DNA of 64,000 bases. It comes from Bradyrhizobium sp. NDS-1. GTDB taxonomy: Bacteria; Pseudomonadota; Alphaproteobacteria; Rhizobiales; Xanthobacteraceae. Each line of letters opens with the position of its first letter. The first letter of the stretch is position 1. Location of the stretch: assembly GCF_032918005.1 (NCBI RefSeq), contig NZ_CP136628.1:3333501-3397500 (forward strand), given 5' to 3'. A model generated the notes under the pieces. That model was not told the DNA's origin, did not search any database, and was given only the letters and a program-made list of their open reading frames with translations. Position numbers and translations under genes: made by a program. Shown here in pieces: positions 44,877 to 52,752 of the stretch.

Positions 44877-45908
44877 CTACCCCATCATCTCCCTGACCAT
44901 CGGCACCACCTTCCGCCCATAAAGCTCGATGCTCCGCATCAGTTTCTCGTGTGGCAAGGGACCCGCCGAATATTTCAACTGAAACCGCGAAATGCCGAGC
45001 GCCTTCGCGGTCCTGGCGATCTTGCGCGCGACCGTCTCCGGCGAGCCGGCATAGAGCGAACCGTGCTCGGCCTCGCCGACGAATTCGTCGCGCCCCATCG
45101 GCGGCCAGCCGCGCTCCTTGCCGATGCGGTCGCGCATGGCCTTGTAGTCGGGCCACAGCTCTTCGCGGGCCTCCTCATCCGTCTCGGCGACGTAGCCGGG
45201 CGAGTGCACGCCGATCGGCTGCGCGGGGCGGCCGAATTCCTTGGCGGCGCGATGGTGGAGGTCCACGAAGGGTGCAAAGCGCGCGGGATCGCCGCCGATG
45301 ATCGCGAGCATCAAAGGCAGGTCGTAATGCGCGGCGCGCACCACCGATTGCGGGCTGCCGCCGACGCCGATCCAGGTTTTCAGCCGGCCGTTCTCGACCG
45401 GCGGATAGACCAGCTGGTCCCGCAGCGGTGGACGCAGCTTGCCGTCCCAGTTCACCGGCTGCTGCGACAACAGTGCGGCGAACAGGTCGAGCTTCTCCTC
45501 GAACAGCTCTTCGTATTTGCGCAGGTCGAAGCCGAACAGCGGGAAGGATTCGGTGAACGAGCCGCGGCCGAGGATGACCTCGGCGCGGCCGTTCGACAGC
45601 GCATCGAGCGTGGCAAAGCGCTGGAACACGCGGATCGGATCGTCCGAGGACAGCACCGTCACGGCCGAGCCGAGACGGATGCGCTTGGTGCGCGTTGCGA
45701 TCGCAGCGAGCACGGTCTCCGGCGAGGAGATCGCGAAATCGGCGCGATGATGCTCGCCGAGGCCGATGAAGTCGAGGCCGAGCTCGTCGGCCAGCACGGC
45801 TTCGTCGACGACGTTGCGGATGACCTGGGCGTGGGGGAGCAAGGCGCCTGAAGCGTCCTTGGTGACGTCGCCAAAGGTGTCGAGGCCGAATTGAAGCGGT
45901 GCGGTCAT
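44877..45908 (-). CDS. LLM-class flavin-dependent oxidoreductase
   Basis: 343 residues of the bacterial luciferase-like fold. 'LDFIGLGEHHRADFAISSPE' is the conserved GEHH region, 'TKRIRLGSAVTVLSSDDPIR' the FMN-contact strand, and 'NGRAEVILGRGSFTESFPLF' the family-typical barrel segment. It would use reduced FMN (or F420 in other lineages) to oxidise an organic substrate. It is convergent with the rlmB gene and followed at its 5' side by a quinone reductase gene on the same strand after 96 bp. Confidence 0.9.
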   Translation of the reverse strand: MTAPLQFGLDTFGDVTKDASGALLPHAQVIRNVVDEAVLADELGLDFIGLGEHHRADFAISSPETVLAAIATRTKRIRLGSAVTVLSSDDPIRVFQRFATLDALSNGRAEVILGRGSFTESFPLFGFDLRKYEELFEEKLDLFAALLSQQPVNWDGKLRPPLRDQLVYPPVENGRLKTWIGVGGSPQSVVRAAHYDLPLMLAIIGGDPARFAPFVDLHHRAAKEFGRPAQPIGVHSPGYVAETDEEAREELWPDYKAMRDRIGKERGWPPMGRDEFVGEAEHGSLYAGSPETVARKIARTAKALGISRFQLKYSAGPLPHEKLMRSIELYGRKVVPMVREMMG

Positions 45909-46004
45909 TGATCAGGTCTCTGCGGGGAGGATCGATCACACCTAATGAATGGCCGCGGTGCCACAAGCCGGCTTTCGGAAATGCTCGGTTTCCGTTTGTG
46001 CGTT

Positions 46005-46985
46005 CTATCGCGCGATCCGCACCACCATCTTGCCGAGCGCGCCGCGCGTCTGCATGGTCCTGAACGCCTCGCGAAAATCTTCCAGCGCGAAAACGCGGCC
46101 GACCACAGGCTTCAGCTGGCCGTCGGCGAGCCAGCCCGTCAACTGCGCCATCAGGCGCTTCTGCAGCTCGGGCTCGCGCAGCGGGATCTGCGCGAGGTCG
46201 ACGCCGAGCAGGGCGCCGCCTTTCAGCAGCGGCAGGTTGAACGGCAGCGCGGGAATCGCGCCGGCGGCAAACCCGACCACGAGATGGCGACCGCGCCAGG
46301 CGATCGATCGAAATGCCTGCACCGAGATCTCGCCGCCGACCGGATCGAAGATCACGTCGGCCCCATGTCCGCCCGTCAACTCCTTGAAACTGTCGCGCCA
46401 GTCGGACTGCGTATAATCGATCACCGCGTCGGCGCCGTGCACCTGCGTGAATTCGCGCTTCTCCGCCGTCGATGCCGCCGCGATCACACGCGCGCCGAGC
46501 AGCTTGCCGATCTGGACGGCCGCGATTCCCGTTCCGCCCGCCGCACCCAGCACCAGGAGCTGCTCGCCTGCGACCAGCATGGCACGGCCGCTCAGCGCAT
46601 AGAGCGCGGTCAAATAGTTGGCGCGAAACGAGGCGGCGACCTCGGCCGCGACGCCGTCGGGCAGCGGATAGAGTGCTTCGGGCTTGACGACGATCTCTTC
46701 GGCGAGCGCGCCCGACCGCGTCATGCCCATCACGCGCATGCCGGGTTGATAGCCGCCGGGCGCGCCGGGAGCTTCCGTCACGACGCCAGCGAACTCCGTT
46801 CCGGGAATGAAGGGGAGTGGATCCTTGGTCTGATAACGTCCCTCGATCTTCAAGCCGTCGACAAAGCCGATGCCGGCGGCTTCCACGCGGATGCGCAATT
46901 GCCCCGGCGCCATCGAGGGGGGCGGGATGTTCTTCAGGTCGATCTGATCGATGGTTGCGTATTGCTCGACGACGACGGCTTTCAT
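46005..46985 (-). CDS. NADPH:quinone oxidoreductase family protein
   Basis: 326 residues. 'FIPGTEFAGVVTEAPGAPGG' is the GroES-like domain, and 'LLVLGAAGGTGIAAVQIGKL' the NADPH-binding motif of zeta-crystallin-like reductases. No zinc ligands are present. The C-terminal 'FREAFRTMQTRGALGKMVVR' is family-typical. CCGAGGTCC lies upstream of the ATG. It reduces quinones or enones; it is separate from the similar enzyme at 9963. Confidence 0.92.
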   Translation of the reverse strand: MKAVVVEQYATIDQIDLKNIPPPSMAPGQLRIRVEAAGIGFVDGLKIEGRYQTKDPLPFIPGTEFAGVVTEAPGAPGGYQPGMRVMGMTRSGALAEEIVVKPEALYPLPDGVAAEVAASFRANYLTALYALSGRAMLVAGEQLLVLGAAGGTGIAAVQIGKLLGARVIAAASTAEKREFTQVHGADAVIDYTQSDWRDSFKELTGGHGADVIFDPVGGEISVQAFRSIAWRGRHLVVGFAAGAIPALPFNLPLLKGGALLGVDLAQIPLREPELQKRLMAQLTGWLADGQLKPVVGRVFALEDFREAFRTMQTRGALGKMVVRIAR

Positions 46986-47042
46986 ATCGGGACCTCGGCT
47001 GTTCCGCTTATCCTGACAGGTCCCGAAACCAGCCTCTTGCGT

Positions 47043-49100
47043 CTATCGCCACATCCCGCGCATCCGCGCGCCGATGTCGATCTTCGGCCCTTGCGCCGCG
47101 GTGCGGGCCGCACCCGTTGCGGCCTTCGGCCAGGCGGTGCGCTCGAACAGGTAGACCAGCGGCTCCGGGATGAAGCGGGTGCGCGAGGCGTAGACGTGGC
47201 GGTCGCCTCTGGCGGCCTGGCCGTGGGTGAAGAAGCGCTGGGGAACGACGAGGTGCAAATCGTCCTTGGCGCGGGTCATCGCGACATAGAGCAGGCGGCG
47301 CTCCTCCTCGAGCTCGGCCGAGGTGCCGGCGCCGAGATCGGAGGGCATGCAGCCGTCGACGACGTTGAGCACGAACACCGACTTCCACTCCTGGCCCTTG
47401 GCCGAATGGATGGTGGAAAGGATCAGATAGTCCTCGTCGCGCAAGGGCGGGCCCGACTTGTCGCTGGTCGCATCCGGCGGGTCGAGCGTGAGCTCGGTCA
47501 GGAATTTTTCGCGGGATGAATAGCCGCTCGCGATCTGCTCGAGCTGCATCAGGTCGGCGCGGCGCGTCTCGGAATCCTCGTGCATGCGGTCGAGATGCGG
47601 CTCGTACCACAGCCGCACGCGTTCGAGATCGGCAGGCCATTCCGAATAGCGCAGGTTCTGGGTCGTGCGCACGAAGTCGGTCCAGTCAGCGCCGGTGCGT
47701 GCCGGCGCCGGGATCTGGCCGAGCGCGGCGAGCGGATCGGTGCTTTCCGCCATCTGGTCGAGCACCCGCTGCGCGGTGGCGGGGCCGATGCCCGGCAACA
47801 GATGCAGGATGCGGAAACCGGCGACGCGGTCGCGCGGGTTCTCGACGAAGCGCAGCAGCGCCAGCACGTCCTTGACATGCGCGGCGTCGAGGAATTTCAG
47901 CCCGCCGAACTTGACGAAGGGGATGTTGCGGCGGGTCAGCTCGATTTCGAGCGGGCCGGAATGCGAGGACGTCCGGAACAGCACCGCCTGGTGCTTTAGC
48001 AGTGCGCCTTGCTCGCGGTTCGCCAGCACCTCCTCGACGATGTAGCGGGCCTGGTCGGCCTCGTCGTGCACGGTGACGAGCTGCGGCTTCTGCCCGGAGC
48101 TGCGGTCGGTCCAGAGGTTTTTTGTGAAGCGCTCGCGCGCAAGGCCGATGACGCCGTTGGCGGCAGCCAGCACGGCTTGGGTCGAGCGGTAATTGCGATC
48201 GAGCGTGATGATCTCGGCGCGCGGCGAGAAGCTCTGGGGAAAGTCCAGGATGTTGCGCACCGTGGCGGCGCGGAACGAATAGATCGACTGGGCGTCGTCG
48301 CCGACCACGGTCAGGCCGCGGCCGTCCGGCTTCAGCGCCAGCAGGATCGAGGATTGCAGGCGGTTGGTGTCCTGATATTCATCGACCAGCACGTGATCGA
48401 AGCGGCCGCCGATCTCCTCCGCGATCAGCGCATCGCCCATCATCTGCGACCAGTAGAGCAGCAAATCGTCGTAGTCGAGCACGTGCTGGGCCTGCTTGGC
48501 CTCGACGTAAGCCGCGAACAGGCCCTTCAGCTCGGACGCCCAGCCTGCGCACCAGGGATAGTGCTGCCCCAGCACCTTCTCGATCTCCATCTCGGCGTTG
48601 ACGCAGCGCGAGTAGATCGACAGGCAGGTGCCCTTGGCCGGAAAGCGGCTCTCGGTCTTCGACAGGCCGCGCTCGTGCCGGACCAGGTTCATCAGGTCGG
48701 CGGAATCCTCGCGGTCGTGGATGGTGAAGGCGGGGTCGAGGCCGATCCGTTCGGCATATTCGCGCAACAGACGCGCGCCGATGCCGTGGAAGGTGCCGGC
48801 CCAGCTGAGCGCATCGCGCATGATCGCGGCGTTGTTCTCGCCCAGCACCTTGCGGGCGATGCGCTCGACCCGGCCGGCCATCTCTGCCGCCGCGCGGCGG
48901 GAGAAGGTCATCAACAGGATGCGGCGCGGATCGGCGCCCGCCACGATCAGATGTGCGACGCGGTGCGCCAGCGTGTTGGTCTTGCCGGAGCCTGCTCCTG
49001 CAATGACGAGCAGGGGAGCGCCCACGGTCGCACCCTCGGCCACGCCATGCTCCACGGCGCGGCGCTGCTCCGCATTGAGCGTGTCCAGATATGCTGCCAC
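47043..49100 (-). CDS. UvrD/Rep-like ATP-dependent DNA helicase
   Basis: About 685 residues of superfamily 1A. N-terminal Q motif 'LDTLNAEQRRAVEH', Walker A 'VIAGAGSGKTNTLAHRVAHL', motif Ia 'LMTFSRRAAAEM', motif II 'HVLVDEYQDTNRLQ', motif III 'VVGDDAQSIYSFRAA', motif IV 'ITLDRNYRST', motif V 'STIHSAKGQEWKSVFVLNVV' and motif VI 'LYVAMTRAKDDLHLVVP'. It unwinds DNA during repair or replication. The start is uncertain: a GTG at 49100 puts the Q motif at the usual place, while a TTG at 49151 extends it by 17 residues. Confidence 0.92.
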   Translation of the reverse strand: MAAYLDTLNAEQRRAVEHGVAEGATVGAPLLVIAGAGSGKTNTLAHRVAHLIVAGADPRRILLMTFSRRAAAEMAGRVERIARKVLGENNAAIMRDALSWAGTFHGIGARLLREYAERIGLDPAFTIHDREDSADLMNLVRHERGLSKTESRFPAKGTCLSIYSRCVNAEMEIEKVLGQHYPWCAGWASELKGLFAAYVEAKQAQHVLDYDDLLLYWSQMMGDALIAEEIGGRFDHVLVDEYQDTNRLQSSILLALKPDGRGLTVVGDDAQSIYSFRAATVRNILDFPQSFSPRAEIITLDRNYRSTQAVLAAANGVIGLARERFTKNLWTDRSSGQKPQLVTVHDEADQARYIVEEVLANREQGALLKHQAVLFRTSSHSGPLEIELTRRNIPFVKFGGLKFLDAAHVKDVLALLRFVENPRDRVAGFRILHLLPGIGPATAQRVLDQMAESTDPLAALGQIPAPARTGADWTDFVRTTQNLRYSEWPADLERVRLWYEPHLDRMHEDSETRRADLMQLEQIASGYSSREKFLTELTLDPPDATSDKSGPPLRDEDYLILSTIHSAKGQEWKSVFVLNVVDGCMPSDLGAGTSAELEEERRLLYVAMTRAKDDLHLVVPQRFFTHGQAARGDRHVYASRTRFIPEPLVYLFERTAWPKAATGAARTAAQGPKIDIGARMRGMWR

Positions 49101-49227
49101 GAATCGCCCCAGTGAAAGGGCGAGAGTCGGCGATCCCACCGCGAATCGCAATGCGGCTGGACGAAACCGGCTTTAGGATTTAGGGGGAGGACGGCCCAAG
49201 GTTCCAGTTTCGAAAAGCGCCCCCGGC

Positions 49228-49821
49228 ATGACCGAGCTCAAGCCCGACCTGTTCGAGATGCGACGGCTGGAATCGCTCAGCAACACCATTTTTGGTGTCG
49301 CCATGACGCTTCTGGCGTATGACCTGCCCAAGGCCGCGGGGTTCACCAGTGCGCCCGGCTGGGGCGACCTCGCCCATGTCTATTCGGGCAAGCTCGCCGG
49401 CTTCGCGCTCAGCTTCATCATCGCCGGGGTGTTCTGGATCAGCCATCACCGCCGGCTGGCCCGCCAGCCCGTCGGCAGCCGCGGCGTGGTGGTCCTCAAC
49501 CTGTTCTTCCTGCTCTCGATCGTGCTGCTGCCGGTGACCAACGGCCTCTACACCAATTTCGCCATGAGCAGCGCGGTCGCGGTGCTCTACGGCCTGCATC
49601 TGACCGCGATCGCCGGACTCAATGTCTGGCTGTGGTGGACCATCCTGCGGGGGTGGGGCCGCGAGATCGTCGCCTCTATGTTTCCGCTGTTGGTGTTCAT
49701 CCCCGGCACGATCGTTGCGGCGTTTGCGCCGCATATCGCGCCTTACGTGTGGTTCATCGCCTTTGGCGGGCTGCTGATCCAGCGCTTCTATGTCGCGCCG
49801 AACCCATCGGCAGGCACGTAA
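49228..49821 (+). CDS. TMEM175-like (DUF1211) membrane protein
   Basis: 197 residues with five to six membrane segments. The first helix 'RRLESLSNTIFGVAMTLLAY' matches the prokaryotic TMEM175 potassium-channel family, in which RxxxFSD is usual; here the equivalent is RRLESLSN, with Leu for Phe and Asn for Asp. The next helices follow the DUF1211 pattern ('LSFIIAGVFWISHHRRLAR'). It may conduct K+, but the changed motif leaves this open. It overlaps the 3' end of the convergent YCII gene by 34 bp. Confidence 0.78.
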   Translation: MTELKPDLFEMRRLESLSNTIFGVAMTLLAYDLPKAAGFTSAPGWGDLAHVYSGKLAGFALSFIIAGVFWISHHRRLARQPVGSRGVVVLNLFFLLSIVLLPVTNGLYTNFAMSSAVAVLYGLHLTAIAGLNVWLWWTILRGWGREIVASMFPLLVFIPGTIVAAFAPHIAPYVWFIAFGGLLIQRFYVAPNPSAGT

Positions 49822-50162
49822 AGCTTGACCGGGCGGATTTCGTAGACCGCGGTCGGATTGACCGCCCGCAGCTTCCGCGCCGCCGCGATCGCCTCTTCCT
49901 CGGTGGCGCATTCCATCAGGTGAAAGCCCAGAAGCTGCTCCTTGGTCTCGGCAAACGGGCCGTCCAGCACCATGCCGGCGCCGGGGCCCCGCAGGGTGCG
50001 GGCCTTTCGGGTCTCATCCAGGCGGGCGGCCGGCCCAAACTGGCCGCTGGCCCGCAAGGGGGCCTGAACCTCGATGACTTTGGCCACCACCGCGGCGTCC
50101 TGCTCGGGCGTCCAGGACATGACCTCGTCTTCCACGTGATAGGCCAGGATGGCGTAAAGCAT
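49788..50162 (-). CDS. YCII-related domain protein
   Basis: 124 residues from the ATG at 50162 (GAGGTGACG upstream). The ferredoxin-like YCII/DGPF fold is shown by 'LYAILAYHVEDEVMSWTPEQ', the 'VLDGPFAETKEQLLGFHLME' block with the DGPF motif, and 'AVYEIRPVKLY' at the end. Such proteins are often encoded beside ECF sigma factors; here none is present. Its biochemical role is unknown. Confidence 0.88.
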   Translation of the reverse strand: MLYAILAYHVEDEVMSWTPEQDAAVVAKVIEVQAPLRASGQFGPAARLDETRKARTLRGPGAGMVLDGPFAETKEQLLGFHLMECATEEEAIAAARKLRAVNPTAVYEIRPVKLYVPADGFGAT

Positions 50163-50359
50163 CGTCACCTCGTTGTTTTTCTGCACGGGTCCCAAGGACG
50201 TCGCACCGACGGCGGTGCCGACAATTCCGAAGCAAAATATTGCGTAGCCCGCAAGCGACGAAACCGTCCTGAAACCCGATTGCGGCGTTGCCGTGTGAAC
50301 GCCGCCGGAACCGGTCGCGACTGATGACCACAACAACAAGATTTTTGCTGGAGGCGGCA

Positions 50360-50557
50360 ATGTCGGGTCACAACACCAGAAATGCTTGCAAGATCATCTG
50401 CGATGCGCGTCGGGCCGGACTATCGGAGCCTGCCGACCTGCACGACCAGGCCGGCCATCACCGCTATTACGGCAGCTCGGCCGAGAACGGCGGCGAGCGG
50501 ATCGTGGAGAGCCGGCGCGGCAAACGCCCGCGCGTGTTCGGCATCTTCGGCTTCTGA
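50360..50557 (+). CDS. Small hypothetical protein, 65 residues
   Basis: From the ATG at 50360 with GGAGGCGGC upstream. The protein is Arg/His/Ser-rich ('MSGHNTRNACKIICDARRAG', later 'HRYYGSSAENGG'). No domain is recognised. It overlaps nothing and is followed after 17 bp by another small gene on the same strand. Confidence 0.5.
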   Translation: MSGHNTRNACKIICDARRAGLSEPADLHDQAGHHRYYGSSAENGGERIVESRRGKRPRVFGIFGF

Positions 50558-50574
50558 AGTCCTACGTCCCCGAT

Positions 50575-50814
50575 ATGGACGTCCTGCAAATATCGATCGC
50601 GGCGATGCCGTTCCTGCTTGCACTCATGAGCCGGACGGGGAAGGTCATCGCGCCGTGCCTGCTGACGAGCCTCTTCACGGTGCTGCTCGGCGCGGAGCCC
50701 CACCGCGCGGTCGTGGCCTGGTGCGTCGGCATGCTCATCGCAGCCGTTGCGCTGCGCGAGCGGATTCGCGCGGGCTGGACCGGTGAGCGGCCGCGATCCA
50801 CAAGTCAAATCTGA
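50575..50814 (+). CDS. Small membrane protein, hypothetical
   Basis: 79 residues from the ATG at 50575. Two hydrophobic segments ('LQISIAAMPFLLALMS' and 'VIAPCLLTSLFTVLLGAE'), a third shorter one ('VAWCVGMLIAAVALRER'), and a basic tail. It is probably an inner-membrane protein of two or three segments. The ribosome site is weak. It is convergent with the minus-strand transcription unit at 50837-51034. Confidence 0.5.
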   Translation: MDVLQISIAAMPFLLALMSRTGKVIAPCLLTSLFTVLLGAEPHRAVVAWCVGMLIAAVALRERIRAGWTGERPRSTSQI

Positions 50815-50836
50815 AAAGAGCAAATTCGAAAGAAAA

Positions 50837-50863
50837 GGCGCGGCGGGGAGGCCCCGTCGCGCC
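50837..50863 (-). terminator. Intrinsic terminator of the minus-strand mini-transcript
   Basis: On the minus strand GGCGCGACGGGG-CCT-CCCCGCCGCGCC (one G-T pair) is followed by TTTTCTTT. This is a textbook rho-independent terminator. It would end a transcript that starts near 50999. Confidence 0.8.
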
Positions 50864-50925
50864 CGATTTCTTGCTCGCTGGTCCAGGGCTGAGAGCGCCC
50901 CGATGCCAAGCCCTTTAGTCGGAGC

Positions 50926-50970
50926 TCAGCGGGCGATCCCAGCGAGGTGACAGCGCTTGGTAAGAGACAC
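50926..50970 (-). CDS. 14-codon open frame with exceptionally strong ribosome site
   Basis: GTG at 50970 to TGA at 50926-50928 reads MSLTKRCHLAGIAR. The leader GAAAGGAGGTGATCCAG, ending on the G of the start, is complementary to the 3' tail of alphaproteobacterial 16S rRNA over about 17 nt, with AGGAGGT 6 nt from the GTG. A stretch inside the frame (TCACCTC, minus strand of 50944-50950) can pair with GAGGTGA of the leader (minus strand of 50975-50981) and mask it. It may be a leader peptide, a toxin-like peptide or a ribosome-binding RNA. No relative is recognised. Confidence 0.55.
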   Translation of the reverse strand: MSLTKRCHLAGIAR

Positions 50971-51005
50971 TGGATCACCTCCTTTCGTTGGTTTCGGAAG
51001 ATCTC

Positions 51006-51034
51006 AATATAGGCGGCATTCCTGGCGCTGTTAA
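51006..51034 (-). promoter_or_regulatory. Near-consensus promoter of the mini-transcript
   Basis: On the minus strand TTAACA (51029-51034) and TATATT (51006-51011) are 17 bp apart, each with one mismatch to the sigma-70 boxes. Transcription should start near 50999, leaving a leader of about 28 nt before the 14-codon frame. Confidence 0.7.
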
Positions 51035-51145
51035 GGGGCGCCGGGTCGGGAAGGAACCAGGGCGCCCGCACGGGGCGCAAGACGTTGCAAAGCGACCTCC
51101 TGGGCAGTTGAGACCGCCGCCCGGCCGTGTTAGGGAGCCCCTCAT

Positions 51146-51219
51146 GCGGGTGTAGCTCAATGGTAGAGCAGCAGCCTTCCAAGCTGAATACGAGGGTTCG
51201 ATTCCCTTCACCCGCTCCA
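51146..51219 (+). tRNA. tRNA-Gly (anticodon TCC)
   Basis: 74 nt including encoded CCA. Acceptor GCGGGTG pairs with CACCCGC, the D arm is GCTC...GAGC, the anticodon loop is CTTCCAA, and the T loop is TTCGATT. It reads GGA and GGG. No integrated element adjoins it. Confidence 0.95.
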
Positions 51220-51434
51220 ACACGTGCCGCGCCAGAATTGTCCGGCACCTGAGCATATCGCTCGATCCCCTGCACCTGACGCGTTTCGAGTGGTCGTCGG
51301 CGCTCGCTGTGCGCTGACGGCGAACCCCTGGACATCCTCGGAGCAAGTGTAGCATCCTCAAGTTGCAGGCGGGCGGCACGATCTCGCTAGATTGATCGAG
51401 TTCTGCCGGGCGTGCCGTGAGGCCGGGGGCTGGA

Positions 51435-52733
51435 GTGGCGAAGCGCATCATCTTGTTGCTGGATGGCACGTGGAACGACGCCGATGATGATGGGGCCGAC
51501 ACCAACATCGTTCGCCTCAGGCAGAAAATCGCAGAGCATCTCTCCAACGCGCATGTGCGCGCCACGAGCGACGTCACCAGCTCCGCTTCCGTACCTCAGC
51601 AGACGTTCGTCCTGAAGGGAGGCAAGCCGGGCGGCCGGGAAAACGTCATCCTCTACGAGCGAGGGGTTGGAACCAGCGGTTTTCTGGACCGGTTCAGCGG
51701 CGGTGCGCTTGGAGCAGGCCTGTCGGAAAACGTTCGCCGTGCCTACACTTTTCTGGTCCAGCACTACGACCGGGGAGACGAGATCTTCATCTTCGGCTTC
51801 TCGCGCGGCTCATACACCGCCCGGTCGCTTGTGGGCTGTCTGGCAGCCGTCGGTCTGGTTTATCGAAATAAATTCGACGCCAAGGCCTTGTCGCGGCTGT
51901 GGGCGCATTACCGCACGCATCCGGCCACCCGACTCCCCTGTGACGGGATGCTCCTCGGGAAGATTTCGTCAGGTCCGAACAGCGTTCCAGTCAAGTTGCT
52001 CGGCTTGTTCGACACCGTGGGTGCCCTGGGGATACCGCTGAACGCGTTCTGGAAGGAAAATCGCGACCTGTACGGCTTCCATGACGTCGGTCTGTCGGAG
52101 ATCTGCGAGCACAGCCTTCAGGCGCTGGCGATCGACGAACATCGGGAGGCTTTCGAAGCCACCCTCTGGCGGCGATTGCCCTTCACCGCACGGCCGGCAA
52201 ACGTGGAGCAGGTCTGGTTCGCGGGGGCCCATGCCGACGTCGGCGGCGGATATATGCGATCCGGGCCGCATCAACTCGAAGACATCACCCTGAATTGGAT
52301 GATCAAGCGCGTTCGCCAGATTGCCGGCGACGACTTCCCATTGGATCCGCCGCCGGCACTCGGTCCTGATTGTATCACGGCGCCCCAGCACGAACCTCGT
52401 CAGGGGCTGTATCGATTCACGCCGTATGTCTACCGGTCGATCGGAAATCTGCCCGTACCCGTGGCGCCGAGACCGTTCGAACGAAACGTCTGCTTCGACC
52501 GGCACGCCAAGCCCATCGGAGAGGCTATCCACATCAGCGCCATCGAGCGTCTGGGTCTACCCATCAGGATTGGCGGTGTTGACGCGACATACGCCCCGCG
52601 CAACCTCGTGTCGACCCTCCAGCAACTGGTTCAACTGAACGGTGATGTTGCCGTCGTGGACTGGAATGCCATGTCGACACCGCCCCTGCTGGCGACGGTG
52701 TTGATGGGGCAGGGGCTGAAAAGAGTCGGGTAA
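51435..52733 (+). CDS. DUF2235 alpha/beta hydrolase (Tle1-like)
   Basis: 432 residues if the GTG at 51435 is the start ('AKRIILLLDGTWND' is how DUF2235 proteins begin); a GTG at 51417 is the alternative. The nucleophile is in 'FIFGFSRGSYTARSLVG' (GFSRG), the acid in 'LLGLFDTVGALGIP', and the His in 'VWFAGAHADVGGGYMRSG'. The family includes the type VI phospholipase effectors Tle1 and related cytoplasmic hydrolases. No secretion genes are near. It heads a three-gene operon with a pentapeptide-repeat membrane protein 19 bp downstream. A lipase activity is likely, its target is unknown. Confidence 0.88.
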   Translation: MAKRIILLLDGTWNDADDDGADTNIVRLRQKIAEHLSNAHVRATSDVTSSASVPQQTFVLKGGKPGGRENVILYERGVGTSGFLDRFSGGALGAGLSENVRRAYTFLVQHYDRGDEIFIFGFSRGSYTARSLVGCLAAVGLVYRNKFDAKALSRLWAHYRTHPATRLPCDGMLLGKISSGPNSVPVKLLGLFDTVGALGIPLNAFWKENRDLYGFHDVGLSEICEHSLQALAIDEHREAFEATLWRRLPFTARPANVEQVWFAGAHADVGGGYMRSGPHQLEDITLNWMIKRVRQIAGDDFPLDPPPALGPDCITAPQHEPRQGLYRFTPYVYRSIGNLPVPVAPRPFERNVCFDRHAKPIGEAIHISAIERLGLPIRIGGVDATYAPRNLVSTLQQLVQLNGDVAVVDWNAMSTPPLLATVLMGQGLKRVG

Positions 52734-52752
52734 CCGCGCGCGGAGCTTAGCC

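Noticed and set aside
48009..49115. Long plus-strand open frame
   Set aside because: Antisense to the UvrD-like helicase; low-complexity translation without motifs.
50971..50990. Fragment of a 16S rRNA gene on the plus strand
   Set aside because: The match to the 16S 3' end stops after about 17-18 nt on the gene side and no further rRNA sequence is nearby; a ribosome site on the minus strand explains it better.
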